This document shows, one piece after another, positions 11,403 through 21,696 of a stretch of DNA of 64,000 nucleotides (position 1 is its first letter; every line of letters begins with the position of its first letter). Position numbers and translations under genes: made by a program. Under the pieces are notes generated by a model. It was given only the letters and a program-made list of their open reading frames with translations, was not told the DNA's origin and did not search any database. The DNA is from Kingdonia uniflora (Eukaryota; Streptophyta; Magnoliopsida; Ranunculales; Circaeasteraceae): positions 4,030,001 to 4,094,000 of the forward strand of contig JACGCM010001948.1 of NCBI GenBank assembly GCA_014058105.1, given 5' to 3'.

Positions 11403-11786
11403 TTAATGTACGTACTCGATGCTTTTCCTCTTCCAAAATGGTTCTCCAGTTATCTGTATGTGTGTATTAGGGGCGTAAGAGAAATAGTTTGTAGCCCTTT
11501 TCCAATGAGAGGCAGTAGGGGGGCAGTGTAACAGAGTGCGTTGTTCCGATTCCATAGCATTGTGGCATTGGTGACAAACCGAGACCATAAATATACTTTT
11601 TTTCATGATGGTATCATCCATAGGAAGAATATGATTCAGCAATCGCCATGCAAAACCTCTCAGTCTAGGGTGGATCACTCCACTCCAAACGAATCTCCAC
11701 CACCATGCCGTATCTTCTCTTCTTCGCAAAGTTTCAAAAGCATTCTTGGTTGTGAAATTACCTTGTAAGTCTGGTTTCCAGATCAT
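11403..11786 (-). pseudogene. LINE zf-RVT domain
   Basis: The frame opens with MIWKPDLQGNFTTKNAFETL, followed by WWWRFVWSGVIHPRLRGFAW and then VCHQCHNAMESEQRTLLHC. This is the plant zf-RVT pattern of W..NG.FS.K..Y, W...W....P.K...F.W and CxxC...E...H.F..C. It lies between RT and RNase H on the same strand, as expected for the LINE ORF2. Confidence 0.75.
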
Positions 11787-12155
11787 AGTGTCCTGAGTAC
11801 TGGGGTTGTACTGGATTTATTGTAAGTTGATCCCAAATGCAAGAAGGGGAAGCATGTTATCACTAGGGAAATTCCACCCTTGTAGGTTGATAAAGTCACT
11901 AAGCCTTGCCTTACAGCTTTTCCACAAGTGCCTAGGTAGTTCTATATATTCCATGAGTGGAATGTCTGTAGCCCATGTGTCCCTCCAGAAATTAATTTTC
12001 GTCCCATCTCCAATGAGCCAGCCAATATGTGGTTTCGAGAGGGCAGCTCCAATTTGAATACTACTCCATATAGTAGAGGGTTTATGGTATCTAATAGAAT
12101 CTCCACTCTTACTGCTGAATTTGGATCTAATAAAATTTTCCCATTCTTATGTTCC

Positions 12156-13400
12156 TTATTTAAAGACCCAGTAAAGTTTGCATAGCATTGCATTATTCAC
12201 TTCACCCATACTTATAACTCCGAGACCCCCTTCCTTGACAAGTTTGCAGACCTTTTCCCATTTCAATGTCACTCCTTTCCTTTTTCTCGGATCCCCCGTC
12301 CAAATAAAGTTTCCAAGGATGGTATCTCCCTCTTTGATAAACGATCTAGGCCAATTGTAGATTTCCATATTATGTATGGGTATACTGTTAAGGATAAACT
12401 TTGCAAGAGTAGCCCTTCCCTAAAAAGAAATCATGCTTCCAGACCAGCTATTAGCTCTTGTTTTGATTTCTTCAATAAGAGTCAAATAGCTTGCTTTGTT
12501 ACCCTCCCTTGTATGAGTGGAATTCCTAAATATGTTTATGGAAATTTTCCTTCCTTGAATCCAAATATCTCTGAGACAATTCTTCTGCGGGTGAGAGGAA
12601 TACTGCTTATGAAATTTTTTCTTTTGGCTATACTAATCTCTTGCCCAGACACTTTCTGATAGTCAGAAAGGATGAGCCTAAACTGTTACAGGCACCTTGT
12701 GTTCCCGTTCACAAAAATAAATATATCATCCGCAAAGAATAAGAGAGTAGGTCCTTGCATAAGTGTTGTTGATGTCATAGTTTGTGTTCTGCCTTATTTT
12801 TTGGCCTTGTGGAGTTTAATGCTAAGTATGTCTTCCGCAATTGTAAAATGGATTGGGGAGAGAGGGTCACCCTGCTTGAGTCCCCTAGACATCTAAAAGA
12901 AACCTGATGGGCTGCCATTAATAAGGATAGAGGCCATACTACTGTTGAAAATCATTTGTATCCAAGAGTAGAATTTCATATCGAAACTATAAACTCGTAA
13001 GGTTATGATGAGGTATTTCTAGCTTATGGTGTCGTATGATTGACTGATATCAATCTTGAGTGCCACATTACCACACTTTCTCTTGATTTTCATCTCATTC
13101 ACCAGTTTAGAGGCCATGCAGATGTTGTTATGTATGTTTTTATTCTTGATAAAAGCACTTTGGTCTTTTGAAACACATCTATCTGCAATTGGAGATAGCC
13201 GAGTAACTAGATTTTTTGTAATAACTTTAAAGATAAAGTTACTAAGACATATCGGCCTGTAGTGTTGAATCGAGGAGGGGTTTTTGATTTTAGGAATCAA
13301 GACAATGATGTTTGAGTTGAAGGTTAGAGGGATCATACCATCACGAAAGAAAGAAGATATCCAAGAGATTATATCAGCATGCTAAATCTCCCAGTATTTT
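12156..13400 (-). pseudogene. LINE reverse transcriptase
   Basis: The N-terminal part (13400-13019) has PGPDRFSGTFY, then NSNIIVLIPKIKNPSSIQHY with RPICLSNFIFKVITK and finally QSAFIKNKNIHNN and VALKIDISQSYDT, which covers RT blocks up to the first catalytic Asp (DIS). After stops, LLFFADDIFIF places the catalytic FADD box at codons 12725-12736. The C-terminal thumb-like part is at 12368-12156 (WEKVCKLVKEGGLGVISM). Several frameshifts and stops separate the blocks, so the enzyme is dead. Confidence 0.8.
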
Positions 13401-14248
13401 ATATAAAAAGTCCCAGAGAATCTATCTGGACCGGGGGTACTGCTGCTTTCCACAGAGAAAATTGCTTCCTTAATCTCCTCATTGGTTGTGCAGGTAATAA
13501 GGTTTGTGTAATTCTTCTTTTGTCACTTGCTTGGGAATCTATTCAAAGAGTGTTGGGCATTGTTGGGTGTTTGTAGATAAGAATTAAGAGGTGTAAGAGT
13601 TGATTATATGTTCCTGTATGACAGGTTGACTTGTAATGTCTCTTCCCGTGCTATCTTTGATTTATGTGATCAGAGCTTTATCGTTCCTAGTCTTTGTGGT
13701 TGAGTGAAAGTATCTTGTATTTCTATCTCCTGCTTGTAGCCATTTGATCCTCGATCTTTGCCTACAATCAATCTCTTCAGTTTCCTCCCATATGTTTAAG
13801 AGTTTTGTTTAGGCGAGATATCTCTTTTCTATAAGATCATTGGTTATATCTTCTTCCAACTAGAGTTATGATTGCATTACATCCCTCTCAAGTTTTTCTT
13901 TGTTATTCTAATGGGGTTCAAAGTTCTGTCTCCATCTCTTTATATCGGCCTTTAGACGTCTTACCTTCAGCATAATAGAGAAAAGTAGAGTAGCATACAT
14001 CGTCTTACCCTAATTGTTTTCTACCAAGTCACCGAATCCAGGTTCCTTTCCCCAGGCTGCAGGTATCTGAACAGAATGTTGGAAGGTTTGGGTATTTGGC
14101 AGCATTCACCCATAATTAGTGAGTGGTCGGATCGAGTTTGAGGTAGCACCTTCATTCTCCAACTCCTAAAAGTATTTTGCCATTCTGCATTCTATAAACA
14201 TCTGTCTAGGACCACCAGGGTTCTGTTGTTCCCACTTTAAGCATTGCA

Positions 14249-14680
14249 CTAGGTAAAAGTAAGCCCTGAGGAGGGGCTCTCAGTTAGTCTAGCTGTGTCC
14301 AGAAAGTTGTTAAAATTTAGTACAGTGTTTATGACAGGTGGTCTTCTCCCCCTTTTCACAGAGATTTTGAGAACCACATTAAAATCTCTGATGCACATCC
14401 AGGGCTTTACATTAGTTACCGTAAAATTAGAGAGGTTAGCCCAAAGCTCCAACCTATTAATTTTGTTACAATCAGCATGTACAAAGGAAAAGAAGCACTT
14501 CATGTGTTGCACCATAATATATTGTCTCGATTGAGAGATTATTTCAGGTTCAGGAAAACCTTCCATCCATAATATCCATAAGTTACCTTTTGTTACGTTT
14601 TGTTCGTTAGATATGACCTTATTCACATATCCCGACAGCATAAAGTCTTTGCAAAAAATCTTTGGTTCAGTTATGCTCAA
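14249..14680 (-). pseudogene. LINE endonuclease remnant
   Basis: The most diagnostic part is WMCIRDFNVVLKISVKRGRR near the C-terminal end of the frame, equivalent to the GDFNxxL motif of apurinic-type LINE endonucleases, followed by a FNNFLDTARLTE stretch and SGLTFT. Its position upstream of the RT on the minus strand fits. The first Gly of GDFN is replaced by Arg. Confidence 0.65.
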
Positions 14681-15319
14681 AATATCATGTTGTATTCTTG
14701 CAATTGTTTTCCTGAGATATCGAATCGTTTTTTTATTCCCCAGCCCTTAGGCATTCTAAAATATAACCTTCATTGATCTTTACGGGTAGATCGTGTCACT
14801 CTCGGATCAAGGCTGTACACCTTATCTCCTTTACATATTTGATTAGGGACTAACAACACTTGTTGTTCTTGTTCCACTTCATCAGCCCAACTTGCAGGGT
14901 TTAGATTTTGTTTGACCTCCTGTATCGCTTTTGAGTATGCATCTCCCTCAGGAGTATCTACCCTATTTATTGAGTACCTTTGGATTAATGTGTCTGCTAC
15001 TTTGCTTGCCCCTTGTTGACTCGAGTTCCTGTGTTCTCAATTTTGTTTCCCTGATGGTGCCGACTCTGTTTGTTCTATATCTTCCTCCATATCTCTTAAG
15101 GCGTCAAACTGGTTTACCCTGCCAGCTATGATATTCTCCTTGGGTGACGTTGGCTGTAAGCTGCTGCCCTTTCTTGTTAACCACCATGTGTTCTCTCCAG
15201 TTTTCTCCTGTTACTGTATTTGGTTCAATAGTTTCGGCATACCTGGGAAGTAAATAGGTGGCAATGTTGTACTGCTCTCTTCCAATATATCTTGGATGTA
15301 CGTATGTTTGCTCGTCCGT

Positions 15320-15556
15320 TTAGTATTTTTCCTTCCTAATTCCTTGGTCAGAGGTTGCTTCATCTGAATTATTAAGTTTTGGTTGCCCCCCGGATTCCCT
15401 TCGCCACTTCTTTTCTAGTCTTCGTCTTGATCTTGTTATGCTCCATTTCATTATCTCTAAAGGCTTTTGTACAATCTTGCATTCTGCGATAGTGTGACCA
15501 ACATTTTTGCAGTGATTGTAATATTTAGGAACTCGATGCAATATTTAGGAACTCGA
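15320..15556 (-). pseudogene. LINE zinc-knuckle (gag-like) remnant
   Basis: The frame reads RVPKYYNHCKNVGHTIAEC, a plant L1 CCHC-like knuckle (PxYCxxCxxxGHxxxEC) in which the first Cys is Tyr, followed by a basic linker. A 20-bp tandem duplication (15521-15540 and 15541-15556) sits at its 5' edge. The part of ORF1 upstream is missing. Confidence 0.6.
15521..15556. repeat. 20-bp tandem duplication at the LINE edge
   Basis: ATATTTAGGAACTCGA occurs at 15521-15536 and 15541-15556, exactly 20 bp apart. On the minus strand both copies encode part of RVPKYC, so it is a local duplication of LINE coding sequence and not a target duplication. Confidence 0.7.
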
Positions 15557-15610
15557 CAATTAGCAATAGCAGACAATATCAATTGTCGAATCTGAAGTTC
15601 AATCGACATT
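15550..15610. repeat. TTGTCGA motif cluster 2
   Basis: TCGACAATT at 15553, AATTGTCGAA at 15581 and ATCGACATT at 15602, inside the intron just 5' of the first coiled-coil exon. Confidence 0.6.
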
Positions 15611-15647
15611 TTAGTGACTTTAATTAATTACTTTGTTACTATTACAG

Positions 15648-16399
15648 ATAATTGAATTTGAAAGTTTGAAAGAGGAAAATGACAGATTGCAAGCAGACAT
15701 TCAGGCGAAGCAAGTGGTCGACTCAGTTTGCGAGAAAGATTTTAGAGAAACAATAAAGAAGCTGAATGACAAGGTGTTTGTAGTTTTGTTTCCCCTAATT
15801 TAGTTAACTATGTTTTAGTATTCCCTTCCTTCTGTGTTGTTCATAGATGCCACAAAAATTCATACTCACCTCAACCATATATGTTTGTTATCAGACATTG
15901 GAGTGTAATTCACTAAGGGAATCAAATAAAAGGCTGTCAGAAGATACCTTGGAAAATGTTGAATTAAAGAAGTTACTTGCAGATTTGCACCTACAATTCA
16001 AAAAAAAAGTAAGTACTATGAATGCCAAGAAGAAACAAGTTTATTGATAATTATTTATTTTTTGGGAAGTACTTATTTATGATTGATAACAGGTGTTGGA
16101 GTGTGAGACCTTGGCTACTATCAATGAGAAGTTGATGGAAGAAATTGTAAATCAAGAACCACAACCCTTAGCTGTGAGTATGAAATTTTATATAAAGGCA
16201 TATAGTACATTTAAACCTATATTCTATTTAATACTTGCTTCATGATTATCTTTCTTTTTATGTACAGCTAAACTTGGTAGCACACTCAGAGGGAAACGTC
16301 GTAGAAGTCGAAAACTGGAAGCAAAAGTATGACGAGTTAAGTACAAAATATAAAGAAGCACAAAGGAAGTTGAGTAATAGAGATGAGAATTTAAGTTGA
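15648..16399 (+). pseudogene. Coiled-coil 3' exons of the MULE PMD gene
   Basis: Four exons with clean GT-AG borders: 15648-15773, 15895-16008, 16093-16173 and 16268-16399 (TGA 16397-16399). Each is open and rich in Glu, Lys and Leu heptads (IIEFESLKEENDRLQAD; ENVELKKLLADLHLQFKK; KYKEAQRKLSNRDE). The pattern suggests a C-terminal coiled coil of about 150 residues. The plus orientation and its position after the PMD exons, from which it is separated only by the LINE, suggest it is the C-terminal part of the same gene; it could also be a separate gene. These are the best preserved coding exons in the MULE, but the gene as a whole is disrupted. Confidence 0.6.
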
Positions 16400-16559
16400 T
16401 TTTGACATGTGTCATTGGACGAGACCTTTTGCAGTAATGTAAATTGATTCAACAGTTATTTTTTGTTAGAGAAAACTTTCTATGTACTGAATTGCTTTAT
16501 GTTATATGTGCGCCCTTTTGTCTATTAAATATTTTTTATTAAATATTGTGCAATAAAAT

Positions 16560-16995
16560 ATAGTCGTAGTTAACACCAAGTCGATAATACCTATTACCAA
16601 TATTGTCTATCATGCCTTTTAAATAATGTAAATTTTTTTGATTTCAGGATTTTATTGTCGACAATTGTGGTAATCGACAATATTGTCTATCATGCCTTTT
16701 AAATATTGTCGAATTTTTTGATTTCGACATTTTATTGTCGACAATTGTGGTAATCGGCGATATTGTTTATGATGCCTTTTAAATATTGTCGAATTATTTG
16801 ATTTTGACATTTTATTGTCGACAATTGTGGTAATCGATAATATTGTATCGGTTTAATCGGCCAAATTACGAAATTGTCGAAAGATACGAATGTAGACAAT
16901 TTTATTGTCACATCAGATGGTCGTCGATAATTTTAATATCGCATCAGATGGTCATCGACAATTTATTGTTGACTTATATTATACTCGACAGTTTA
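16560..16995. repeat. TTGTCGA motif cluster 3
   Basis: The densest cluster. It includes three copies of the 12-bp palindrome ATTGTCGACAAT at 16654, 16734 and 16814, plus flanking single sites up to 16984 (ACTCGACAG). It fills the spacer between the coiled-coil exons and the next cargo gene. Confidence 0.8.
16601..16850. repeat. 80-bp tandem repeat containing ATTGTCGACAAT
   Basis: TATTGTCTATCATGCCTTTT begins units at 16601 and 16681, and a near copy begins at 16761, giving an exact 80-bp period with about three copies. Each unit has one perfect ATTGTCGACAAT palindrome and a TAATCG(A/G) half site. Confidence 0.85.
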
Positions 16996-17204
16996 TTCAC
17001 CAGTCTCTGAGTAGGTCTTGTGTACGCTGATTTTGTGTGTTTATGTATAAGCCCATGATTGATAGGTGAAGGCTACTCATGATAGGTAGTACGCCAAATA
17101 TATTCACGAAACCAACATGCTTATATGTTGTCATGTGACTTCTAATTTGCTTTTCACCAAATATTAATGATGTCTCTCAAAACGGGCCTTATACTATACA
17201 GGAA

Positions 17205-18262
17205 ATCAAATTGACGATATTCGAAGAGATTAGATTTAATCTTCAAAATGATAATAATAAGTGGGTGTGTGCACCTTTATCATCCTACGCTTGTAGTTTG
17301 GTTTTAAATTACTTTGTTTTAATTTTTAACTACGCTATCGTGGTTGTATTTATGATATAGGGAGTATGGCGCCTGATACTAAAAGGTGCCATTAAAGGAG
17401 GGGATTTTCAAGATTCTAATAACCCGACATGAGAGGAACTAGGTCTGCAATTCACTAAACTCTTAACTATTGCTCAAGAGGGTCAAAAAGGGGAATATCA
17501 AGATGACTTGATCTTACCAGGGAGGGAGTATAGCGAGATGATCTATTCGAGGTTGAAGAAGATTGATCATAAAACCAAGCTAAGGCAGACTTTGTTTCAA
17601 CCATTTAATTGGTTCTAACTTAATATACGTGATGTTAAAAGGGATGGGAATACAACGTTTAGGGTTGCTGTGTCATATGTGTATCAGAGTCAATTGAAGT
17701 TCTTGAATGTGAAGTAGTCTTTGTATACCTTGATGATCAAGAAACCTTCTTATTGGAAGAGTGTGCTCATTCAGACGTTGGATGTAGCTTACAATGATTT
17801 GGGAGAGAGAAAGTATGATACTTTACTACGGGCCTTTAACTTTAATGGTATGTTCGTGGAATATTTGTATATGAGCCATTTGTTGGCAACATATTATGAG
17901 AAGGTGGTAATCTTCATCAGCAACAAGAAGGCCATAACGTTTTTACCCATGTTTTAGCCCAAAACAAATAACAAGATTACCAAATTGGAGAGGTTTGAAT
18001 TTTTTTTGCTGATAGTACGAAGTATTGGTGGGTTGGGATGACATCTGATTAATACTTTGCGTAATTGAAGACTAAGTACCTATCACATATTCCTTCGGTT
18101 TCTATACTATGGTAGGCGTATGTGTAATTGGAGATTCCAGATGATTTTATGAAGGCATCTGTGAAGAACTATTTTGAAGCGCCAAACCAAGGTTGGATGA
18201 AGTTGATGAAAGACAACAACGTTAACCCACAAGATTACAACATAAACGATTTGTTTTCTTAA
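17205..18262 (+). pseudogene. Decayed MULE cargo gene B, unrecognised
   Basis: One reading frame can be followed through several stops. It begins with IKLTIFEEIRFNLQ, has an intron (about 17265-17360), then GVWRLILKGAIKGGDFQ, LPGREYSEMIYSRLKK, FRVAVSYVYQSQLKFL, RAFNFNGMFVEYLYMSH and YYEKVVIFISNKKAITFLP. After a frameshift it continues YWWVGMTSD and FMKASVKNYFEAPNQGWMKL, ending NINDLFS and TAA near 18262. About 310 codons are recoverable. I cannot name the family. The mix of aromatic and charged segments suggests a folded cytosolic or nuclear protein. Several stops are one C-to-T change from Gln or Arg codons. Confidence 0.55.
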
Positions 18263-18356
18263 ATGTTATAAATATTTGTATATTTGTTGATGATGTACAG
18301 TTGTCGCATAAATCTATGTGTTTGTAGCTTGTGGACAGAAGTAGCTGTTTGACAAA

Positions 18357-18534
18357 ACATTTGCAATTGTCGAGTTCATGGTGCAGTTGACAGTTTTAAT
18401 TGTTGAGTTCAAGGTACAGTCAACAATTTTAATCAACAATTTTAATTGTCGAACACACAAAATTGTTGACATTTATAATTGTCGACGATTATGTCATCAA
18501 CAATAAATTGTCGCCCAAGTCGACAATATGTATA
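18357..18534. repeat. TTGTCGA cluster 4, upstream copy of a direct repeat
   Basis: Matches 19194-19392 in the same orientation, sharing AATTGTCGAGTTCATGGTG, TTGTCGAACACAC, TCAACAATTTTAATTGTCGA and CGACAATATGTATA. The two copies bracket cargo gene C. Confidence 0.8.
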
Positions 18535-18584
18535 TATACCCTATAAATTGTGCAGGGCCCTAGAGTGGTTCCCTAGAAGGTTGG

Positions 18585-19050
18585 TTGACCGGGTTGCCAG
18601 AGTTCCAATGGATGGTAATTGCTACTTTTGACTCTTGGGAGTTGTAATTCATTGGAGTTGAATGTATAAATATTCCTTGTGTGTGCTTGAGGAGGTAATT
18701 TGTTCCTATCGGAAAGATGGTGAAGGCGAGGGCTCAGTAGCTCTGTGAGGAGGCATTTCTCAACCCTGTTGAGTACAAGTATTATGAGTTGATAAAACAA
18801 TATTTTGGCAAATTGTGCCTGTCCAGTCGGATGCTGGTACCGGTGGAGCCAGACTATGAGGGGATGAGCAAGGTGGAGGCGAAGGCGGCTGAAGATGATT
18901 ATGTTTACCATTATTAGTTGTACTCCATAATTCTGAAGGGTCCGGAGCATGTTCGTAGTCTACGGAACCGTGTTATTGTATTGGTAAAAGAGAAAGATGC
19001 GCTTGCGTCGTTGGGTGCCTTGACTGTAACTAGTTTTAGTAAAAAATGAA
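18585..19050 (+). pseudogene. Decayed MULE cargo gene C, unrecognised
   Basis: The first part reads VDRVARVPMDGNCYF and then a stop. After a frame change it gives LCEEAFLNPVEYKYYELIKQ, then FGKLCLSSRMLVPVEPDY, EGMSKVEAKAAEDDYVYHY, a TAG, and LYSIILKGPEHVRSLRNRV with LVKEKDALASLGALTVTSF. About 145 codons are recoverable. PMDGNCYF resembles the DGNC catalytic box of OTU-type cysteine proteases, but no matching C-terminal His motif was found, so function is left open. It is bracketed by a direct-repeat pair rich in TTGTCGA. Confidence 0.45.
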
Positions 19051-19193
19051 TGAATTTGTAATCAGTGTTTTGCGGAATAAATTGCTTTATCCATCTTTCT
19101 AATTGTACATCGACCTGTTTGTAAGATGTAGCTTGTAGCTCAAATTACGATAGTTTCTCAAACTTTGTATGCTAAAAATATATATCTTCTCGA

Positions 19194-19392
19194 ACATTTG
19201 TAATTGTCGAGTTCATGGTGCAATCGAAAGTTTTAATTGTCAAGATCTATGGTGCAGTCGACAAATTTAATTATCGAGTTCAAGGTGCAGTCAACAATTT
19301 TAATTGTCGAACACACGAAATTGTCGACATTTATGATTGTCAATGATTACGTCATCGACAATAAATTGTCGCTTAAATCAACAATATGTATA
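19194..19392. repeat. TTGTCGA cluster 5, downstream copy of a direct repeat
   Basis: Second copy of the 18357-18534 repeat, about 837 bp downstream, with TTGTCGA at 19205, 19306, 19321 and 19365. It lies between gene C and the 3' end of the convergent transposase gene. Confidence 0.8.
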
Positions 19393-19726
19393 ACGCACAC
19401 TTTTTTTTTTGCCAGGCCACAACAAAGTGTTTTGTCAACACATAGGGATTCCTAGGCACATATAATCAACATTATAGAGTAATAACCCAACAAGAATAAC
19501 AACATTGTATCAATATCAGTTTTCAACTCACGCTCCCTCCATCATACTTAATGTACTTAATGTCGATAAAAATGAAATTTTAAGTACAACAATAAAGGCC
19601 CAATGATGTCGACTAATCTGCAAGCATATGAAGTTGTTTAACAACTCCCTATACCATGATCGTCTGATTGTGCCTCTCTTCTATCATTTGTTGCAGCGCC
19701 CCTAAGTATGTAACGAGGTAAATAAA
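19393..19726. other. Spacer between convergent MULE genes
   Basis: About 330 bp with a T run near 19402. It is the shared 3' region of gene C (plus) and the transposase (minus). No motif copies and no ORF are seen. Confidence 0.4.
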
Positions 19727-21059
19727 TTAGTAATATTCAGCATATGTTATCGTAAAAGGTATTGGGAAGTACTTATTTATCGTTTTAGAGTACTCACCAG
19801 CTTCTGCTTTTTGAAACAATAATTTTAATTGTGGGCAAATGCGTTTGTCGTGGCTGCCAAAGACTCTACACCCTTTGTATGTCCTCTTCCTCTTTTTTAT
19901 AGATATCTCCATTTCGCCCTTCCATCTGTCACCTTTCTTATGATCATCTTTTGCACGGCCTTTGGTTTGTTACACAAGAGGATCCAAAATAGGAGTTAAA
20001 GACATCACTATCTCAGTTAATGGAGTTAACATTGAAGGATCCGACCCTAAGAGTTGAGTTAGAGATGCATCGTACACATCTAGATGTAACTCAAGCTCAT
20101 CTAGCCTTGAAATTGAATATTCAAAGTTTTTTTATTTTTTGATGCCCTCTCAAATAGGTTTATTATGCGAAGTAAAAGGTGGCTATGGCTTAACGGTTTC
20201 CTCAAGTTCTCTCCATCTAAGAAACTCCCGTCGTACGATCGAGAATATTTGTTTGTACCAATCTTCCTCCTTGGTTGAATGACTGCATCTAGAATTTAGA
20301 GGACATCGTATTTGGAGAAAACCTTGAAGAAATGATGACATGGCAGACCTTCATACTTGAACAACTTGTATTCACAATGGCCTGTCAGGCTGGCCAAGTC
20401 TATCTTTAGCTTAAAAATTTCAGACGGTCTACTATGTGACTTTACAAGTATTTCTCGAACATTGCCGCCTACACTCTTTTCTATTGCTACGAAACGCACA
20501 ATTTGATTGAATTGGTCTTCAACGTTATGGAAAATTTGCCTTATATAAATCTTTGTTGCATGTTTTAGTAGAGCCTGATAAGTCCCGACTTGCCGATATC
20601 TATGTTGGGATTGGAAGTCCTTTGCATTTTCTCTTTCAAATATATCCAATAGAGTTGTTGCATATTTTGTCACGAAACTGTACATACCAGTTGAAGGAAG
20701 CAGCCAACCATTAATTGAAGAAATTGTTTGTTGACTCACTTCGGCCAGTAGTACTCATGCCAGCATAGAAAATACCTCTATTCCACAAAGGTATCCATCT
20801 TTCTCTTATATTAAATATTCATTGCATTCAATTGTTGTCATCAAGATTATGTTTCTTCATAAGCTCATTCCACCTTCTATCGAACTTTACAGGATCATAT
20901 GTGTTGTGGATAATTGAATATATATCAGTTTTAAATGTAGATGGATCACGATAAACATGACCAATTTTTACAGGGAACTTGTGTGTAATGTGCCATAGGC
21001 AGAGCCGATGTTTGGTGTTTGGAAAGACCAAGAAGAAAATATAAATATTAGAGAACACA

Positions 21060-21305
21060 AATTGTCGAGTAAACAATCAGTAGGCAAAATGTACTCTTAA
21101 CTCATTATATTGTCAATTCCTCAATTCTTTGACATTATGTACTCATACATTTTGTCAATGCCTTTGACCATTTACAGAATAAATTGTCGACTTCATGATC
21201 TTCGACAGTATAAATTGTCGACTTTATAGATTTTGACAATTATGTCACTTATAATTGTCGACTTAGGGACTTCTCAACAATTATAACAACAAATTGTCGG
21301 TAAAC
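21060..21305. repeat. TTGTCGA motif cluster 6
   Basis: ATTGTCGAG at 21061, AATTGTCGACTT at 21183 and 21213, TTCGACAG at 21202, AATTGTCGACTT at 21253 and AATTGTCGG at 21292. The cluster occupies the intron between two transposase core exons (20828-21076 and 21311 on). Confidence 0.75.
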
Positions 21306-21696
21306 CACATTTACTCAATAATTCCTGAAATCATAACACTGAGACTAACCTTGGGGATGGTGGCACCCATTGCAGCATCTTGGTAAGTGTTAAAAGCCGT
21401 CAGGTATTTATTGCTCATCGCTTTTAGCCATGTATGGAATAACCAAGTAAAGGTGGTCTCTTGCTCATTCCTCAATAAAACACATCCGAGTTGGATTGTT
21501 TGGTAGTGGCTATTTATTCTCGCGAATAGAGCAAATGACATCTTATAAACGTTTATCCTATACGTAGTGTCAAAACTCACCACATCCCCAAAAGCCTCAT
21601 ATGCCATTTGGGATCGCCCATGTATCAAAAAATAATTAAGTCTTCTGTCATAATCATTGAGCTGAATGTCAAAGTATAACTGATCGATTATAAACC

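Larger units (their letters stand above)
10673..15556 (-). mobile_element. 5'-truncated L1-like LINE inserted in the MULE
   Basis: On the minus strand, in order from 15556 to 10673: CCHC-like zinc knuckle, endonuclease, reverse transcriptase with FADD, zf-RVT and RNase H. This is the plant L1 plan. The insert splits the PMD gene of the MULE. No poly(T) is visible at the left edge, so the 3' end is probably deleted; the right edge falls at a TCGACAATT microhomology with a motif cluster. Length is about 4.9 kb against 6-7 kb for a full element. Each domain carries stops or frameshifts. Confidence 0.82.

Noticed and set aside
11806..13576. Plus-strand ORFs across the LINE
   Set aside because: They lie opposite the LINE RT and zf-RVT domains and have no motif of their own.
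16601..16850. CRISPR-like array
   Set aside because: Contiguous 80-bp tandem repeats without spacers in a plant nuclear context.
18585..18640. OTU-type protease from the DGNC box
   Set aside because: One short motif followed by a stop, with no downstream His or supporting blocks; kept only as a remark on gene C.
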